The translations under genes were made by a program, and so were the position numbers. From NCBI GenBank assembly GCA_049841135.1, contig JASGHK010000007.1:248001-312000 (forward strand): a stretch of DNA of 64,000 bases, read 5' to 3'. The notes below the pieces were generated by a model, which was not told the DNA's origin, did no database searches, and saw only the letters and a list, made by a program, of their open reading frames with translations. Positions 18,843 through 28,292 of this stretch are shown in pieces (the first letter of the stretch is position 1; each line of letters starts with the position of its first letter). Source of the DNA: JACRCT01 sp049841135 (GTDB taxonomy: Bacteria > Myxococcota > Myxococcia > Myxococcales > UBA5297).

Positions 18843-19002
18843 CGCAGCGCGCGAACACACCGCTCCGGCGGGCGGTGCTTGCGTCCTTGCCCCCGTATTC
18901 CCGGGCCCCGGGCAACTCGCATCCTTCTTGCGCGATAATCCCTCGGGTCTTGCCGCGCTCACGCGTTGCGGGCAGCCGCACTCATTCGAAGGGGGAGGCG
19001 AA

Positions 19003-20622
19003 ATGAGCCGCATCTCTGACAAGCCGGGCATCCGCAATCAGTTCGTTCGCTCCACGACCGGCACCCAGCCGGCCGCCGGCAGCCAGAACAGGCCCGCGAC
19101 GAAGACGGGCGAGATGAAGGTCGTCGACGGGCTCGACAATCCGCCAGCCCTCGACCTGCGCGCCCGCACCAAAGCCGTTCAGCGGCCGCCGGAGCCGGGT
19201 GGGCCGACGATGGGGCCTCCGCAGCGCGTCCTGACGACGAGCGCCGTCAACCTGCGGCCGTCGCCGGGGACCGCGGAGAAGGAGACCGCCGTCATCCCGC
19301 CGAACACGCCGCTGACGGTGACGCCGGATCCCAAGACGGGTCGCGCGAAGCAGGACGGGTTCGTGCACGTGTCCTACACCGACGTCGCGGACGGAAAGCG
19401 CAAGTCGGGCTGGGTCTCCGAGCAGTACGTCACGCCCATGGCCCCGCCGCCCAGGCCGGGCGAGACGCTCTACTCGAAAGACCTCCTCAATCTGCGTGGC
19501 GCCCCGGAGATCTCCGACGGCAACCTGCTGCAGCAGCTGCCGCCGGGCGCCACGCTCACCGTCACCCGCGACGCGCGGGGGCGGACCGAGCAGAACGGGT
19601 TCGTGCACGTCTCGACCGAGGTCGACGGGAAGAAGCTCGACGGCTGGGTCTTTGAATCGTTCACGACCTCGACGCAGCCTTCGCCCACGCAGCCGACGAC
19701 GCCGACCACTCCGGCAACGCCGGCGCAGCCCACCACCCCGACTCCGCCCGCCGGCGAGTACGTGGTCGTGAACACCACCGGCAACCTCAACCTGCGCGCG
19801 GGCGCGACCACCAGCTCCAACGTGCTCGGCAAGATCCCCAACGGCACGCGGCTGGAGGTGACGCCCGACGCGAACGGCGTCGTGCGCAAGGACGGGTTCG
19901 TCCACGTGAAGTGGGACGACAAGGGCACGGCGCGCGAGGGCTGGGTCTCCGAGCAGTACACCGCCTCGGGCGCGCTCGCCGACGCGGCGGCCGTGCACGT
20001 CAACCAGCTCACCGCCGAGCAGCAGGTCGTGGACGTCAACGGCGACAAGGGCGACGGCCGCAACGCCAACTGCGGTCCGGCCTCGGTGGTCATCGCGCTG
20101 CGCGACCAGGGCCTGCAGATCCCGGGCATCCCCGGCATCGACCAGACCGGCGACGGCGCCGACGTGCAGGCGGCCCGCTACTGGGCCGTGGGGCCCGAGG
20201 ACCGCGACGGCGTCGTCGTCGGCGCGGACGGCAAGCTGCACTACGCCGACCTGTCCACCGAGAAGGGCAAGGGCGAGAACAGCCAGTACACGATGATGGA
20301 CGAGCTGGAGGCGGCTGCGCAGAAGGCGGGCGCCACGACCGGGACCGTCGGCGCCGACGCGGACTCGATCAAGACCGCGCTCGACGAGGGCAAGGCCGTC
20401 GTGGTGCTCGGCACCTTCCTCGATGACCAGGACAAGGCCAAGACAGGCGTCTGGGACAACAGCCATGGCGCGACCGAGCACTTCGTCACGGTCACGGGCA
20501 TGACGCCCGACGGCAAGTACATCGTCAGCGACCCGCTGCAAGCCGGGCCGATCGCCGTCAGCGCCGACCAGCTCAACAACTTCATGACCGGCAACGGCCA
20601 GGCGATGAGCGTCTCGCGCTGA
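19003..20622 (+). CDS. Three SH3-like repeats plus C39-like peptidase domain
   Basis: The 539-residue protein has a Gly/Pro-rich N-terminal segment (1-75) with no recognisable signal peptide. Three bacterial SH3 (SH3b) domains follow, marked by VNLRPSPGTAEKE, LLNLRGAPE and LNLRAGATTSSNVLG, with GFVHV and GWV(S/F)E in each. A Pro/Thr linker separates the second and third. The C-terminal domain (about 325-539) is C39-like: Cys in NANCGPASVVIAL and His in EHFVTVTGMTPDGKYIVSDP. SH3b domains usually bind cell-wall peptides, so a peptidoglycan or secreted-protein target is plausible. GGGGGAGG precedes the ATG, and a strong hairpin follows. Confidence 0.8.
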   Translation: MSRISDKPGIRNQFVRSTTGTQPAAGSQNRPATKTGEMKVVDGLDNPPALDLRARTKAVQRPPEPGGPTMGPPQRVLTTSAVNLRPSPGTAEKETAVIPPNTPLTVTPDPKTGRAKQDGFVHVSYTDVADGKRKSGWVSEQYVTPMAPPPRPGETLYSKDLLNLRGAPEISDGNLLQQLPPGATLTVTRDARGRTEQNGFVHVSTEVDGKKLDGWVFESFTTSTQPSPTQPTTPTTPATPAQPTTPTPPAGEYVVVNTTGNLNLRAGATTSSNVLGKIPNGTRLEVTPDANGVVRKDGFVHVKWDDKGTAREGWVSEQYTASGALADAAAVHVNQLTAEQQVVDVNGDKGDGRNANCGPASVVIALRDQGLQIPGIPGIDQTGDGADVQAARYWAVGPEDRDGVVVGADGKLHYADLSTEKGKGENSQYTMMDELEAAAQKAGATTGTVGADADSIKTALDEGKAVVVLGTFLDDQDKAKTGVWDNSHGATEHFVTVTGMTPDGKYIVSDPLQAGPIAVSADQLNNFMTGNGQAMSVSR

Positions 20623-20645
20623 GCCCAACCGACGGCGCCTCGCCC

Positions 20646-20682
20646 GAAGCCCCCTGGCAGCCGCACGGCGGCAGGGGGCTTC
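20646..20682 (+). terminator. Strong hairpin after the SH3/C39 gene
   Basis: A perfect 11-bp stem GAAGCCCCCTG / CAGGGGGCTTC (20646-20656 with 20672-20682) begins 23 nt after the stop, with an inner GCCG/CGGC pairing. The sequence after it is GCTCATTC, so the T tract is weak. Confidence 0.65.
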
Positions 20683-20780
20683 GCTCATTCCTGCGGTGCG
20701 CTCTCCGGTCTTCTCGCGCCCGCGGCACCGCGAGATCGCGACCATTCGAGAGGTGCCTTGCGGTGGCATGAACGGGACCC

Positions 20781-20847
20781 TGCTAAAGATAGGCAGCTAC
20801 TTTGTGACATGAGCGGCGAGGCCGCAGACGCCGTCTGAAAGGCGCTC
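20781..20847 (+). pseudogene. Relic of the second HTH start of the topoisomerase fusion gene
   Basis: The sequence matches about 47874-47941. A stretch including AGGCAGCTACTTTGTGACAT is unchanged from the other copy. The ATG at 20809 opens a frame of only nine codons that stops at TGA, where the other copy has TGG. It lies immediately upstream of the lipoprotein at 20850, so the transferred stretch may now serve as that gene's promoter or leader. Confidence 0.8.
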
Positions 20848-20849
20848 CG

Positions 20850-21281
20850 ATGGGATTTTCAATGCGACTTCTTGGACTACTGGCGGCCCTGGCCCTGGCG
20901 GGCTGCCTAGGTCACGCCAAGCCCGTCGACCACGATGCCGATGCGTCGGACCTCCGCGACGGTGGGCTGCGCGGAGGACCGGAGGCTGAGCGCGCTCTCA
21001 TCGCCCAGGCCGACGAGCTCGGGATCAGCGGGTGTCGCTTCCTCGGAACCTTCAGGGACTCCAGTGGCTGGAGCGGCAAGCGCGTCACTGCCGCGAGCCT
21101 GGCGGCAGCCCAGAGAGAGGCGATCGCAAACGCGGCGAGCTCAGGGGCGACTCACTGGGTCGAGGGCCCAGCCTTTCCGGCAAGCACGTCCGCGGTTTCA
21201 GTCAGGGGCTACCATTGCCCGCAGTCCAAGGCATCCCAGCCCACCGCGGCTCCTTCCCAGACGCCACGGCTCACGCCGTAG
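20850..21281 (+). CDS. Small lipoprotein, DUF4156-like
   Basis: The 143-residue protein has a lipoprotein signal (LLGLLAALALAGC, Cys at about residue 19) and would be lipid-anchored in the envelope. The pattern GISGCRFLGTF followed by an Ala-rich helix (AAQREAIANAASSGATHWV) resembles DUF4156-type lipoproteins. A second ATG at 20862 is nearer the hydrophobic segment. The gene follows the HTH relic directly. Confidence 0.72.
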   Translation: MGFSMRLLGLLAALALAGCLGHAKPVDHDADASDLRDGGLRGGPEAERALIAQADELGISGCRFLGTFRDSSGWSGKRVTAASLAAAQREAIANAASSGATHWVEGPAFPASTSAVSVRGYHCPQSKASQPTAAPSQTPRLTP

Positions 21282-21370
21282 TGACGTCGGTGTCGTCAGC
21301 GCGTCCATTCCGTAGGCTTCGCCTGCCATCGGTGGCGGCAGGTCTAGCGTGAGCCTCTGGCCGAGGGCCC

Positions 21371-21392
21371 AGGGAGGAGGCAAAACCTCCCT
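21371..21392 (+). terminator. Small hairpin downstream of the 20850 lipoprotein
   Basis: AGGGAGG and CCTCCCT form a 7-bp stem around an 8-nt A-rich loop, 90 nt after the lipoprotein stop and 85 nt before the next start. It may be a weak terminator or a structured leader of the next gene. No T tract is present. Confidence 0.3.
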
Positions 21393-21476
21393 CGAATCGC
21401 GTCGTTGACGCGCTGGACGCGACTTCCCGCCGGTGGGGGCTGTCGTGCCCATGTACTGCCAAGGAGGTCGGCGGCC

Positions 21477-23487
21477 ATGGGCACCTTCAAGACCCTGCTT
21501 CTCCTTTCGTCCTGTGGGGCGCTCGTCGCGTGCTCGCAGCCCGGGCCTTCCGGCGCGGAGGGCGACTCCGGAACGCTGCCGGCGAAGGCGGACGGTGGTG
21601 CCGGCGTGTGGGCGGACGGTGGCGAGCGCCGCGATGGGGGCACGAACGGCACTGCGGATGGCGGCGCGACTCCCTGCGGGAACGGCGTGCTCGACCCCGG
21701 CGAGACGTGCGACGGCGAGCTGCTGGGCGGCCAGACCTGCACCGTGCTGGGGCTCTGGTATGGCCGGCTCGGCTGCGAGTCCGACTGCCGGGCGTTCGAT
21801 ACGACGGGCTGCGCGATCGTCGAGCCGGCGCTCGACTCTTGCACCGAGGCGCGCGTGACCGGGGTCACCGTGGAGCGCAACTTCGACGCGCGCGAGGTCC
21901 GCCTCAGCGGCAAGGTCACCAGCGCGGACGGAGGGAAGGCGGCGGTGACGCTCGTCTTCATCCGGAAGGACACGGGGTACCTCCAGGAGGTCACCGCGCT
22001 GACCGGCGAGTACTCGGTGGACCTGTACGAGGGGCGCTATGACGTCGCCCTGTTCGAGCAGGTGCAGTCCGGCGAGGGGAGCGCAGAGACCCTTCCCTCG
22101 GCGGTACTGAAGTCAGAATCTCCTCGTCAGCGGGACGGGCGTCCTCGACCTCCAGGTGCCGCGCCGCTTCCTCGTGCAAGGCTTCGTCACCTACGAAGGC
22201 GGCGTCTGGCCCAGCGGCCAGTGGCCGGTCGGCAAGCTGCTGTTCGTCAGACACGATCGCGTGGGGCGCAAGTTCTACGCACCGATGAAGGACGCGTCCA
22301 CGCCGTCGCCCCGCTACGGCGTGACGCTCCCCGAAGGCGTCTACGACGTGCTCTGCGACCAGGGCTCGCAGTCGAGCTTCTTCCTCGAGAAGGGGATCGT
22401 CGTCGACCGCCAGCTCAATGCGGAGGACCTGGACTTCCGAACGGTCACCGTTACTGGAGACGTGGCCCTGGGCGAGGTCGCCGTCAGCGAGGACATCGCT
22501 CCCTCCCTCGTCTTCACCAACCGCGACACCGGCGCGACCCGCTCCGCGCACATGGTCCGCGACGGCCGGGTCGTCCACTACGACGTCGAGCTGCCGCCGG
22601 CCGGCTACGACATCGTGCTGACCACCTTCTCCTCCTCCAATCCCGCCTACTTGCTGGAGAAGGCCCTGCAGGTGGAGCGCAACGTCCAGCTCGCGAGCTC
22701 CACGACGTGGAACACCACCTTCGAGCTGGCCAAGGTCGACGGCAGCGTCGCCGCAGCGATCGACGACCTCGTGACGCACATCCTGTTCGTGCGCAAGGAC
22801 CGCGCCGGCTTCGCCTGGACCGAGCGCAACAGCGTCGGGCTCCACTGGGGCATCAACGTCCTTCCCGGCGTCTATGACGTCTATCTCGCCTACCAGCGCG
22901 GGGTGCTCTCGCTCTACCGGGAGGATCTGACCGTCCAGCAGGCGATGACGCTCGACCTCCTCGACGAGCGCGTGTCGGTGACCTTCCACCTCACGCGAAA
23001 CGGCCAGGAGCTCGACGAAGGGGCGAACCGCCCGGAGCTCCGGCTCGCGCAGGTCGCTCCTCAGGCGTCGCCCTATTCCCGCTCCGAGATCGGCTCGCAC
23101 GGTTCCACCCTCGCCCTTCCGCAGGCAGGTCCCGCGACGATCAGCGCCCGGGTCTTCCCCGGACACCACGAGGTCCGCCTGTCCGACAGCGTCCGCCCCT
23201 TGGCCACCGTCCACGTGCCGCGCGGCGCGACCAGCACGGTGTTCGACCTGGACTCGCCGTTCACCACGGTCCGCGGCGAGGTCACGCTCAACGGGGCCCC
23301 CTGGCCGGACGTCGCGCGGCGCTACCCGCTGGTCTTCCAGAGCCGCTCCCGAGACCTCGAACGCCGCGCCGGCGTCTCCCAGACCGGGCCCGCAACGTTC
23401 TTGCTGCAGCTCGAATCCGGCGAGTACGACGTCGGCCTCGTCGACAGCAAGGGCGTGCGCGCGCTGCTCTGGCATGCGTGCGAGTGA
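21477..23487 (+). CDS. Lipoprotein with Myxococcus-type Cys-rich repeat (one apparent +1 frame break)
   Basis: The reconstructed 669-residue protein starts at an ATG with AAGGAGGT upstream and has a lipobox (SCGALVAC). A Gly/Asp-rich spacer leads to a Cys-rich repeat of the myxobacterial type (CGNGVLDPGETCDGELLGG). The rest is a series of beta-rich units with recurring YDV and VFIRKD/FVRKD motifs (for example VTLVFIRKDTGYLQEV, FVRKDRAGFAWTER), probably repeated beta-sandwiches. The frame changes near 22117: TCAGAATCTC should be TCAGATCTC, which restores SAVLKSDLLVSGTGVLD. It is probably a surface-exposed protein of unknown function. Confidence 0.8.
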
Positions 23488-23649
23488 CCTGGGAACGATC
23501 CCGCCCTGGCCCAGGGAGCCGCCGTCCGGCCAACGCGCCCGAGGGGCGCATGCCTGCTTGACGCAGCTTCCAGCCGCAGGTCCCCTGGCTCTTCATCGGC
23601 CGGATGACCGGTGGAGTCGAGCCGGCCGCGGCGTGCGTAGGTTCTCGAG

Positions 23650-24417
23650 GTGGAATACCCGCTCGGCACCCTTCTGCTGGCAGGCGCGGTCGCCGTCGTG
23701 AGCGAATACGTCGACTCGGCCTTGGGCATGGGGTACGGGACCACGGTGACGCCCCTGCTGCTCCTGCTCGGCTTCGACCCGCTGAAGGTCGTGCCCATCG
23801 TCCTTGGCTCGGAGTTCGCTACGGGGCTCCTCGCGGCAAAGCTCCACCACACCTTTGGCAACGTCAGCTTCGCTCGCGGCTCCGCCGACCGGAAGGCGGC
23901 CCTGCTCCTCGGCACCTGTGGAGCCGTCGGAGCGGTAGCCGGTGTCGAGCTCGCGACGCATGTCTCGCGCAGCTTCGTGTCCGCGTACATCGGCGCCGTG
24001 GTGCTTGCGACGGGGCTGGTCATCATCGCCACCCGCCGTTGGAACCCTCGGTTTTCCTGGAAAGGCATCGGCGCGGTCGGCCTCGTGGCCGCGTTCAACA
24101 AGGGAATTGGAGGCGGGGGCTACGGCCCACTTCTCACGGGTGGCCAGATCTTGTCGGGGGTGAATCCCCGGGCGGCCATCGGGGTGACCAGCTTTGCCGA
24201 GAGCGTCGTTTCGCTCGTCGGGCTGGTCACGTACTTCGTCATCCTCCGTGGGGTCGATTGGCAGCTCGGGCTCCCGGTCCTGGCGGGTGGACTGGTCTCG
24301 GCCCCGCTCTCGGCCTGGACCGTCAGCAAGGTGCAGCTGCGCCACCTCCGGGTCTTGGCCGGAATCGCCGCCTGCCTCCTCGGGCTGCTGGTGCTGCTCC
24401 GCCTGTCAAGCCCGTGA
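23650..24417 (+). CDS. TauE/SafE-family membrane permease
   Basis: The 255-residue protein is almost entirely hydrophobic with about eight helices and the two internally related halves of the TauE/SafE family (SALGMGYGTTVTPLLLLLG near the N terminus; NKGIGGGGYGPLLTGGQILSG in the middle). Members export sulfoacetate, sulfite or related anions. The substrate cannot be told from sequence. It starts at GTG 23650 and is monocistronic. Confidence 0.88.
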   Translation: MEYPLGTLLLAGAVAVVSEYVDSALGMGYGTTVTPLLLLLGFDPLKVVPIVLGSEFATGLLAAKLHHTFGNVSFARGSADRKAALLLGTCGAVGAVAGVELATHVSRSFVSAYIGAVVLATGLVIIATRRWNPRFSWKGIGAVGLVAAFNKGIGGGGYGPLLTGGQILSGVNPRAAIGVTSFAESVVSLVGLVTYFVILRGVDWQLGLPVLAGGLVSAPLSAWTVSKVQLRHLRVLAGIAACLLGLLVLLRLSSP

Positions 24418-24536
24418 GCGCCGAGCCTCTCGGGCACCGGTCACGTACGCGAGGTCGACTCGCTTCGAGAGCCCAGCGGCGACGCCCGCCCGTCCTGCGA
24501 CGGGACGACGAGGTGAACGGAAGGTGACCGGCGGCT

Positions 24537-27500
24537 CTACGGGGCCAGCTGCGTCAGCAGGATGGGCACCGAGCTGGCCGTCGACGTGCCGTTGCAGAAC
24601 TGGCCCCAGTTGGCGCCCCAGCCCCAGATGGTCGAGTCGCTCTTGAGCACGAAGGCGTGGTTGTAGCCGGTGGCGACGGCCTCGACCCCCGAGAGGTTCG
24701 GAACCGCCGCGGGCACGGTGGTGGTGCCAGTTCCGCTGGTCCCGTTGCCCAACTCGCCGAAAGTGTTGCTGCCCCAGGCCCAGAGCGAGCCGTCGCTCTT
24801 GAGTGCGAAGAACGTGTCGCGCGCGGACGCCACGGCGATCACCTCCGAAAGGCCATCGACCTTTATCGCCACCTTGTAGAGGACCTTCCAGACTGTGCCG
24901 TCGTTGCGGAGCAGCACGATCTGGGGGCCGGTCATCGCGATGCCCCCGACGTTGGTGAGGAGGTCCTTGGGCGCGCCGGTCTCGCAGAGGCCCATGCCCC
25001 AGCAGACCGCCGTCCCGTTGCTCTTGAGCGCGACCATCCCCTTCTCGCCGGCGGCGATGGCGATGACGCCGGTCAGGTTCGGCACCTCCACCGGAGTGGT
25101 CATCACCGCGCCGCCGCCGCCGGTGTTGTTGCCCCGGACCGACCAGTTGTTGTCCCCCCAGACGAAGACGGTGCCGTCGGTCATCAATGCCAGGCTGGTG
25201 CGGAGCCCGGCGGAGATGGCGACGGGCGGGCCGTGGGTCTGTGCGGCCGTGGCGAGCGCGGTGAGCTGGACGGGCGAGGTGCGTTGGGTCTGCGTGCCGT
25301 CTCCGACCTCACCGAGGGCGTTGTGGCCCCAGCCCCAGACGGTGCCGTCGCTCTTGAGCGCCAGCGCGTGCTCGTATCCGCTCGACACCGACACGAGGTT
25401 GGTGCCCAGCGACGTGATGATCTGCGGCGTCGTGCGCCACGCGCCGTTGCCGGAGGTGCCGACGCCCAGCTGGCCGAAGTTGCCCTCGCCACAGCTGAAG
25501 GCCTGGCCGGCGGGTGAGATGGCGACGGTGAAGTCGCGGCCCATGCCGAAGGTCTGCGACGGGAACAGCACGAGCGCGGAGGTCGCGCTCTTGCCGGCGG
25601 CGTTGGTCACCGTGAGCGTGTAGCGCGTGGCCGCCGGTGGTCGCACCGCGACGTTGACCCCGCTGACGGGGATGATCGGGCCCGGCTCGATGCGCGCGTC
25701 GCCGCCCTGGAAGACCGCGCGGACGGTGGTGCCCGTGCCGGTCCTGAAGCCCCACGGTTTCGGGCTCGAGAACTCGGTGATGACCGGCGGGTCCACGACC
25801 TCCACGGTCACCGACCGGCTCGCGCTGCCGCCGGCCAGGTCGGTGACGGTCAGCGTCCAGGTGGCCGTGCTGGCAGGCAGGGTGGTGACCGAGCCGCCGC
25901 TCACGATGGGGAGGTTGCCGGGCATGATCACGCCCGAGTCTCCGTCGAAGGTGGCCGTGAAGGTCACGCTGTCGCCGGCGGTGATGATGGCGTGGTTGGG
26001 CGAGAAGGCGCTGATGGCGGCGGGCTTGACGACCTGGATGGTCGCCGCCCCGGTCGCGGTCCCGCCCGCGGAGTTGGTCACCGTGCAGCTCAGGTCGATG
26101 GTGCCGGGAGCGCCGGCTTCGAAGCTCAAGAGGCGTGCGTCGGTGCCCGCCAGGGCGGTGCCGCCGGTGATGCTCCACGCATAGGTGACGCCGGGCTGGC
26201 TCTGGACCGAGGCGACGAGCCCGGTGGCCCCCGCGGCGACCGCGGCGGGCGCCGTGACGACGGGTGTGTCGGGCGCGGGAGCGACCGTCACGGTGGCCGT
26301 CCCCGGCGCGCTCGCCGTGCCGGCGGCGTTGCGCGCGACGCACTCGAGCACGAGCATGCCCACGCTCCCAGGCGTGAAGGTCACGGTGTCGGTGCCGGCT
26401 CCGGAGGTGATCGTGCCGTTGTCGATGGACCACTCGAAGGTGACTCCGGCCTGCGCGGGGACGCTCGCGGTGCGCCCGGACGCGCCGGTGGTCACGACCG
26501 CGAGCACGTCGATGACCGGTCGGACGGGGGCGGCGACCGCCGTGACCTTCGCCGAGGCCTCGCGCGTGGCGCCCGCCGCGTTTCGCGCCGTGCAGGTCAG
26601 GGTGACTTCGCCGGCCGCGTCCGCCCGGAACGCCACCGCGGGGGTGCCGGCTCCGGCGGTGATCGTCCCGCCGGTCACCGTCCACGAGAAGTCGATGCCG
26701 GCCTGCGCGGGGGTCGAGGCGGACATCCCTGCGACTGCGACGGTGACGAAGGCCGGAGCGGAGATCGCGGGCACCTGGGGCGCGGGCGCGACGAGGACCG
26801 AGGCCGTCGACTCCGCGGTGGCGCCGGCGGCATTGGTCGCCGTGCAGCGCAGCACCAGCGTCCCCGGGGAGCCGGCCTCGAAGGCGACCGAGGCGGTGTC
26901 GGCGCCTCCGCTGAGCGTGCCGCCCTGGATGGACCAGGAGAGGACGACGCCCTCCTGCGCCGGAACGCTGGCGGAAAGACCGGTGTCGCCGGCGGTGACC
27001 GCGGCCGGCGCCGTGATGACCGGGACGGCCGGGGCGGGCACGACGGCGACGGTGGCGCTGTCGGAGAGAGCCGCGCCGGCGGCGTTGCGTGCGGTGAGCT
27101 CGAGCGTCAACGAGCCCGTCGCCCAGGCGGCGAACTCCACGCTGGGGGTCCCGTTCCCCGCAACGAGGGTGCCGCCGGTGATCCTCCACTCGTAGGTGAT
27201 GCCGTCCTGCGCGAGCACCGAGGCCGTCCAGCCCGCGGTGCCGGCGGTGACGAACGCCGGCGCCACGATGTCCGGCTGTACCGGCGGATCCACGATGGTC
27301 ACCAACGCGGACGTGGTCAGGGTGCCTTCGCCTCCGGTGGCGATGCAGCCGAGCGTCGCCGTCCCGGCCGCGCCGGCAGTGAAGGTGATCGAGGGCGTGT
27401 CTTGTCCCGAGGTGAGGGTGCCGCCCTCGAGGGTCCAGTGGAAGGAGACGCCCTCCTGTGCAGGCACCGAGGCGACCAGGCCTGGCTCTCCAGCGGTGAC

Positions 27501-28190
27501 GACGGACGGAGCGGTGATGACCGGGGCGACCGGCACGGGAAGGACCCGCAGGGTGGCTGCGCGGGTGGTGACCTCGCGCTCGGCGCTGGCGACCACGCAG
27601 CGCACGCTCGTGCCGTCGTCCGCCAGGCGGCGGCGCGCCAGCACCAGGTGGTCGGCGGCCGCGCCGGCGATGGCCGTCCAGTCGCCGCCGGAGGCCGGAC
27701 GGCTCTCCCAGCGGAACGTCGCGGCGGGCGAGGCGTCGGCCACGACGCTGAACTGCGCGTCGGCGCCGTCGGCGACCGTGGCGTCCGCGGGCTCCGTGGT
27801 GAGGTGCAGCCAGCGCACGGTGAGCGTCGCGGGGTCGCTGGAGACGGAGCCAGCGGCGTTGGTCGCCGTCGCGCGGAAGCGAGCGCCGTCGTCCGCGGCG
27901 GTCGTCGCCGGGGTCGTCCACGACGCGCTGGTCGCTCCGGCGATGGCGGTCCAGGCACCGCCGGCGGACTGGCGCTCCCACTGGAGCGTGGGGGCTGGGG
28001 TGCCTCCGACGGTGACGGAGAAGACCGCTGGGCTGCCTTCATCGACGGTGGCTGGCGCCGGCATCGCGCTGAACTTCGGTGCTCCAGTCCCGCCGGACGG
28101 CGTATCGGTGTTGCAGCCGGCCAGCACCGCCAGGGCGGTCACCGCGACGAAGACGGCTGAAGTGTGACGGAGAGATGAGCTGCGCGACAT
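24537..28190 (-). CDS. Large lipoprotein with Ig/PKD-like repeats and an RCC1-type propeller
   Basis: The 1217-residue protein has a lipobox (ALAVLAGC) and a ribosome-binding site GGAGGGCC. Two Ig-like domains are followed by six nearly identical units of about 84 residues. Each unit has a VTAG...ASVPAQ...W element and TNAAG or a similar turn. Two more beta domains precede an RCC1-like propeller (about 900-1217) with the WGWG...GxxGxG signature (WGWGHNALGEVGDG, WAWGSNTFGELGNG). The protein is probably extracellular and adhesive or structural; no catalytic motif is visible. Confidence 0.85.
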   Translation of the reverse strand: MSRSSSLRHTSAVFVAVTALAVLAGCNTDTPSGGTGAPKFSAMPAPATVDEGSPAVFSVTVGGTPAPTLQWERQSAGGAWTAIAGATSASWTTPATTAADDGARFRATATNAAGSVSSDPATLTVRWLHLTTEPADATVADGADAQFSVVADASPAATFRWESRPASGGDWTAIAGAAADHLVLARRRLADDGTSVRCVVASAEREVTTRAATLRVLPVPVAPVITAPSVVTAGEPGLVASVPAQEGVSFHWTLEGGTLTSGQDTPSITFTAGAAGTATLGCIATGGEGTLTTSALVTIVDPPVQPDIVAPAFVTAGTAGWTASVLAQDGITYEWRITGGTLVAGNGTPSVEFAAWATGSLTLELTARNAAGAALSDSATVAVVPAPAVPVITAPAAVTAGDTGLSASVPAQEGVVLSWSIQGGTLSGGADTASVAFEAGSPGTLVLRCTATNAAGATAESTASVLVAPAPQVPAISAPAFVTVAVAGMSASTPAQAGIDFSWTVTGGTITAGAGTPAVAFRADAAGEVTLTCTARNAAGATREASAKVTAVAAPVRPVIDVLAVVTTGASGRTASVPAQAGVTFEWSIDNGTITSGAGTDTVTFTPGSVGMLVLECVARNAAGTASAPGTATVTVAPAPDTPVVTAPAAVAAGATGLVASVQSQPGVTYAWSITGGTALAGTDARLLSFEAGAPGTIDLSCTVTNSAGGTATGAATIQVVKPAAISAFSPNHAIITAGDSVTFTATFDGDSGVIMPGNLPIVSGGSVTTLPASTATWTLTVTDLAGGSASRSVTVEVVDPPVITEFSSPKPWGFRTGTGTTVRAVFQGGDARIEPGPIIPVSGVNVAVRPPAATRYTLTVTNAAGKSATSALVLFPSQTFGMGRDFTVAISPAGQAFSCGEGNFGQLGVGTSGNGAWRTTPQIITSLGTNLVSVSSGYEHALALKSDGTVWGWGHNALGEVGDGTQTQRTSPVQLTALATAAQTHGPPVAISAGLRTSLALMTDGTVFVWGDNNWSVRGNNTGGGGAVMTTPVEVPNLTGVIAIAAGEKGMVALKSNGTAVCWGMGLCETGAPKDLLTNVGGIAMTGPQIVLLRNDGTVWKVLYKVAIKVDGLSEVIAVASARDTFFALKSDGSLWAWGSNTFGELGNGTSGTGTTTVPAAVPNLSGVEAVATGYNHAFVLKSDSTIWGWGANWGQFCNGTSTASSVPILLTQLAP

Positions 28191-28292
28191 GGAGGCCCTC
28201 CAAGCCGGGAGTCGGTCCCGGTCTTCCCTGAATGCGCGGACCCTAGCATGGAAGGGCGGAGGGGCTGACCAGGTGTCGGACGGACGGTTCGC

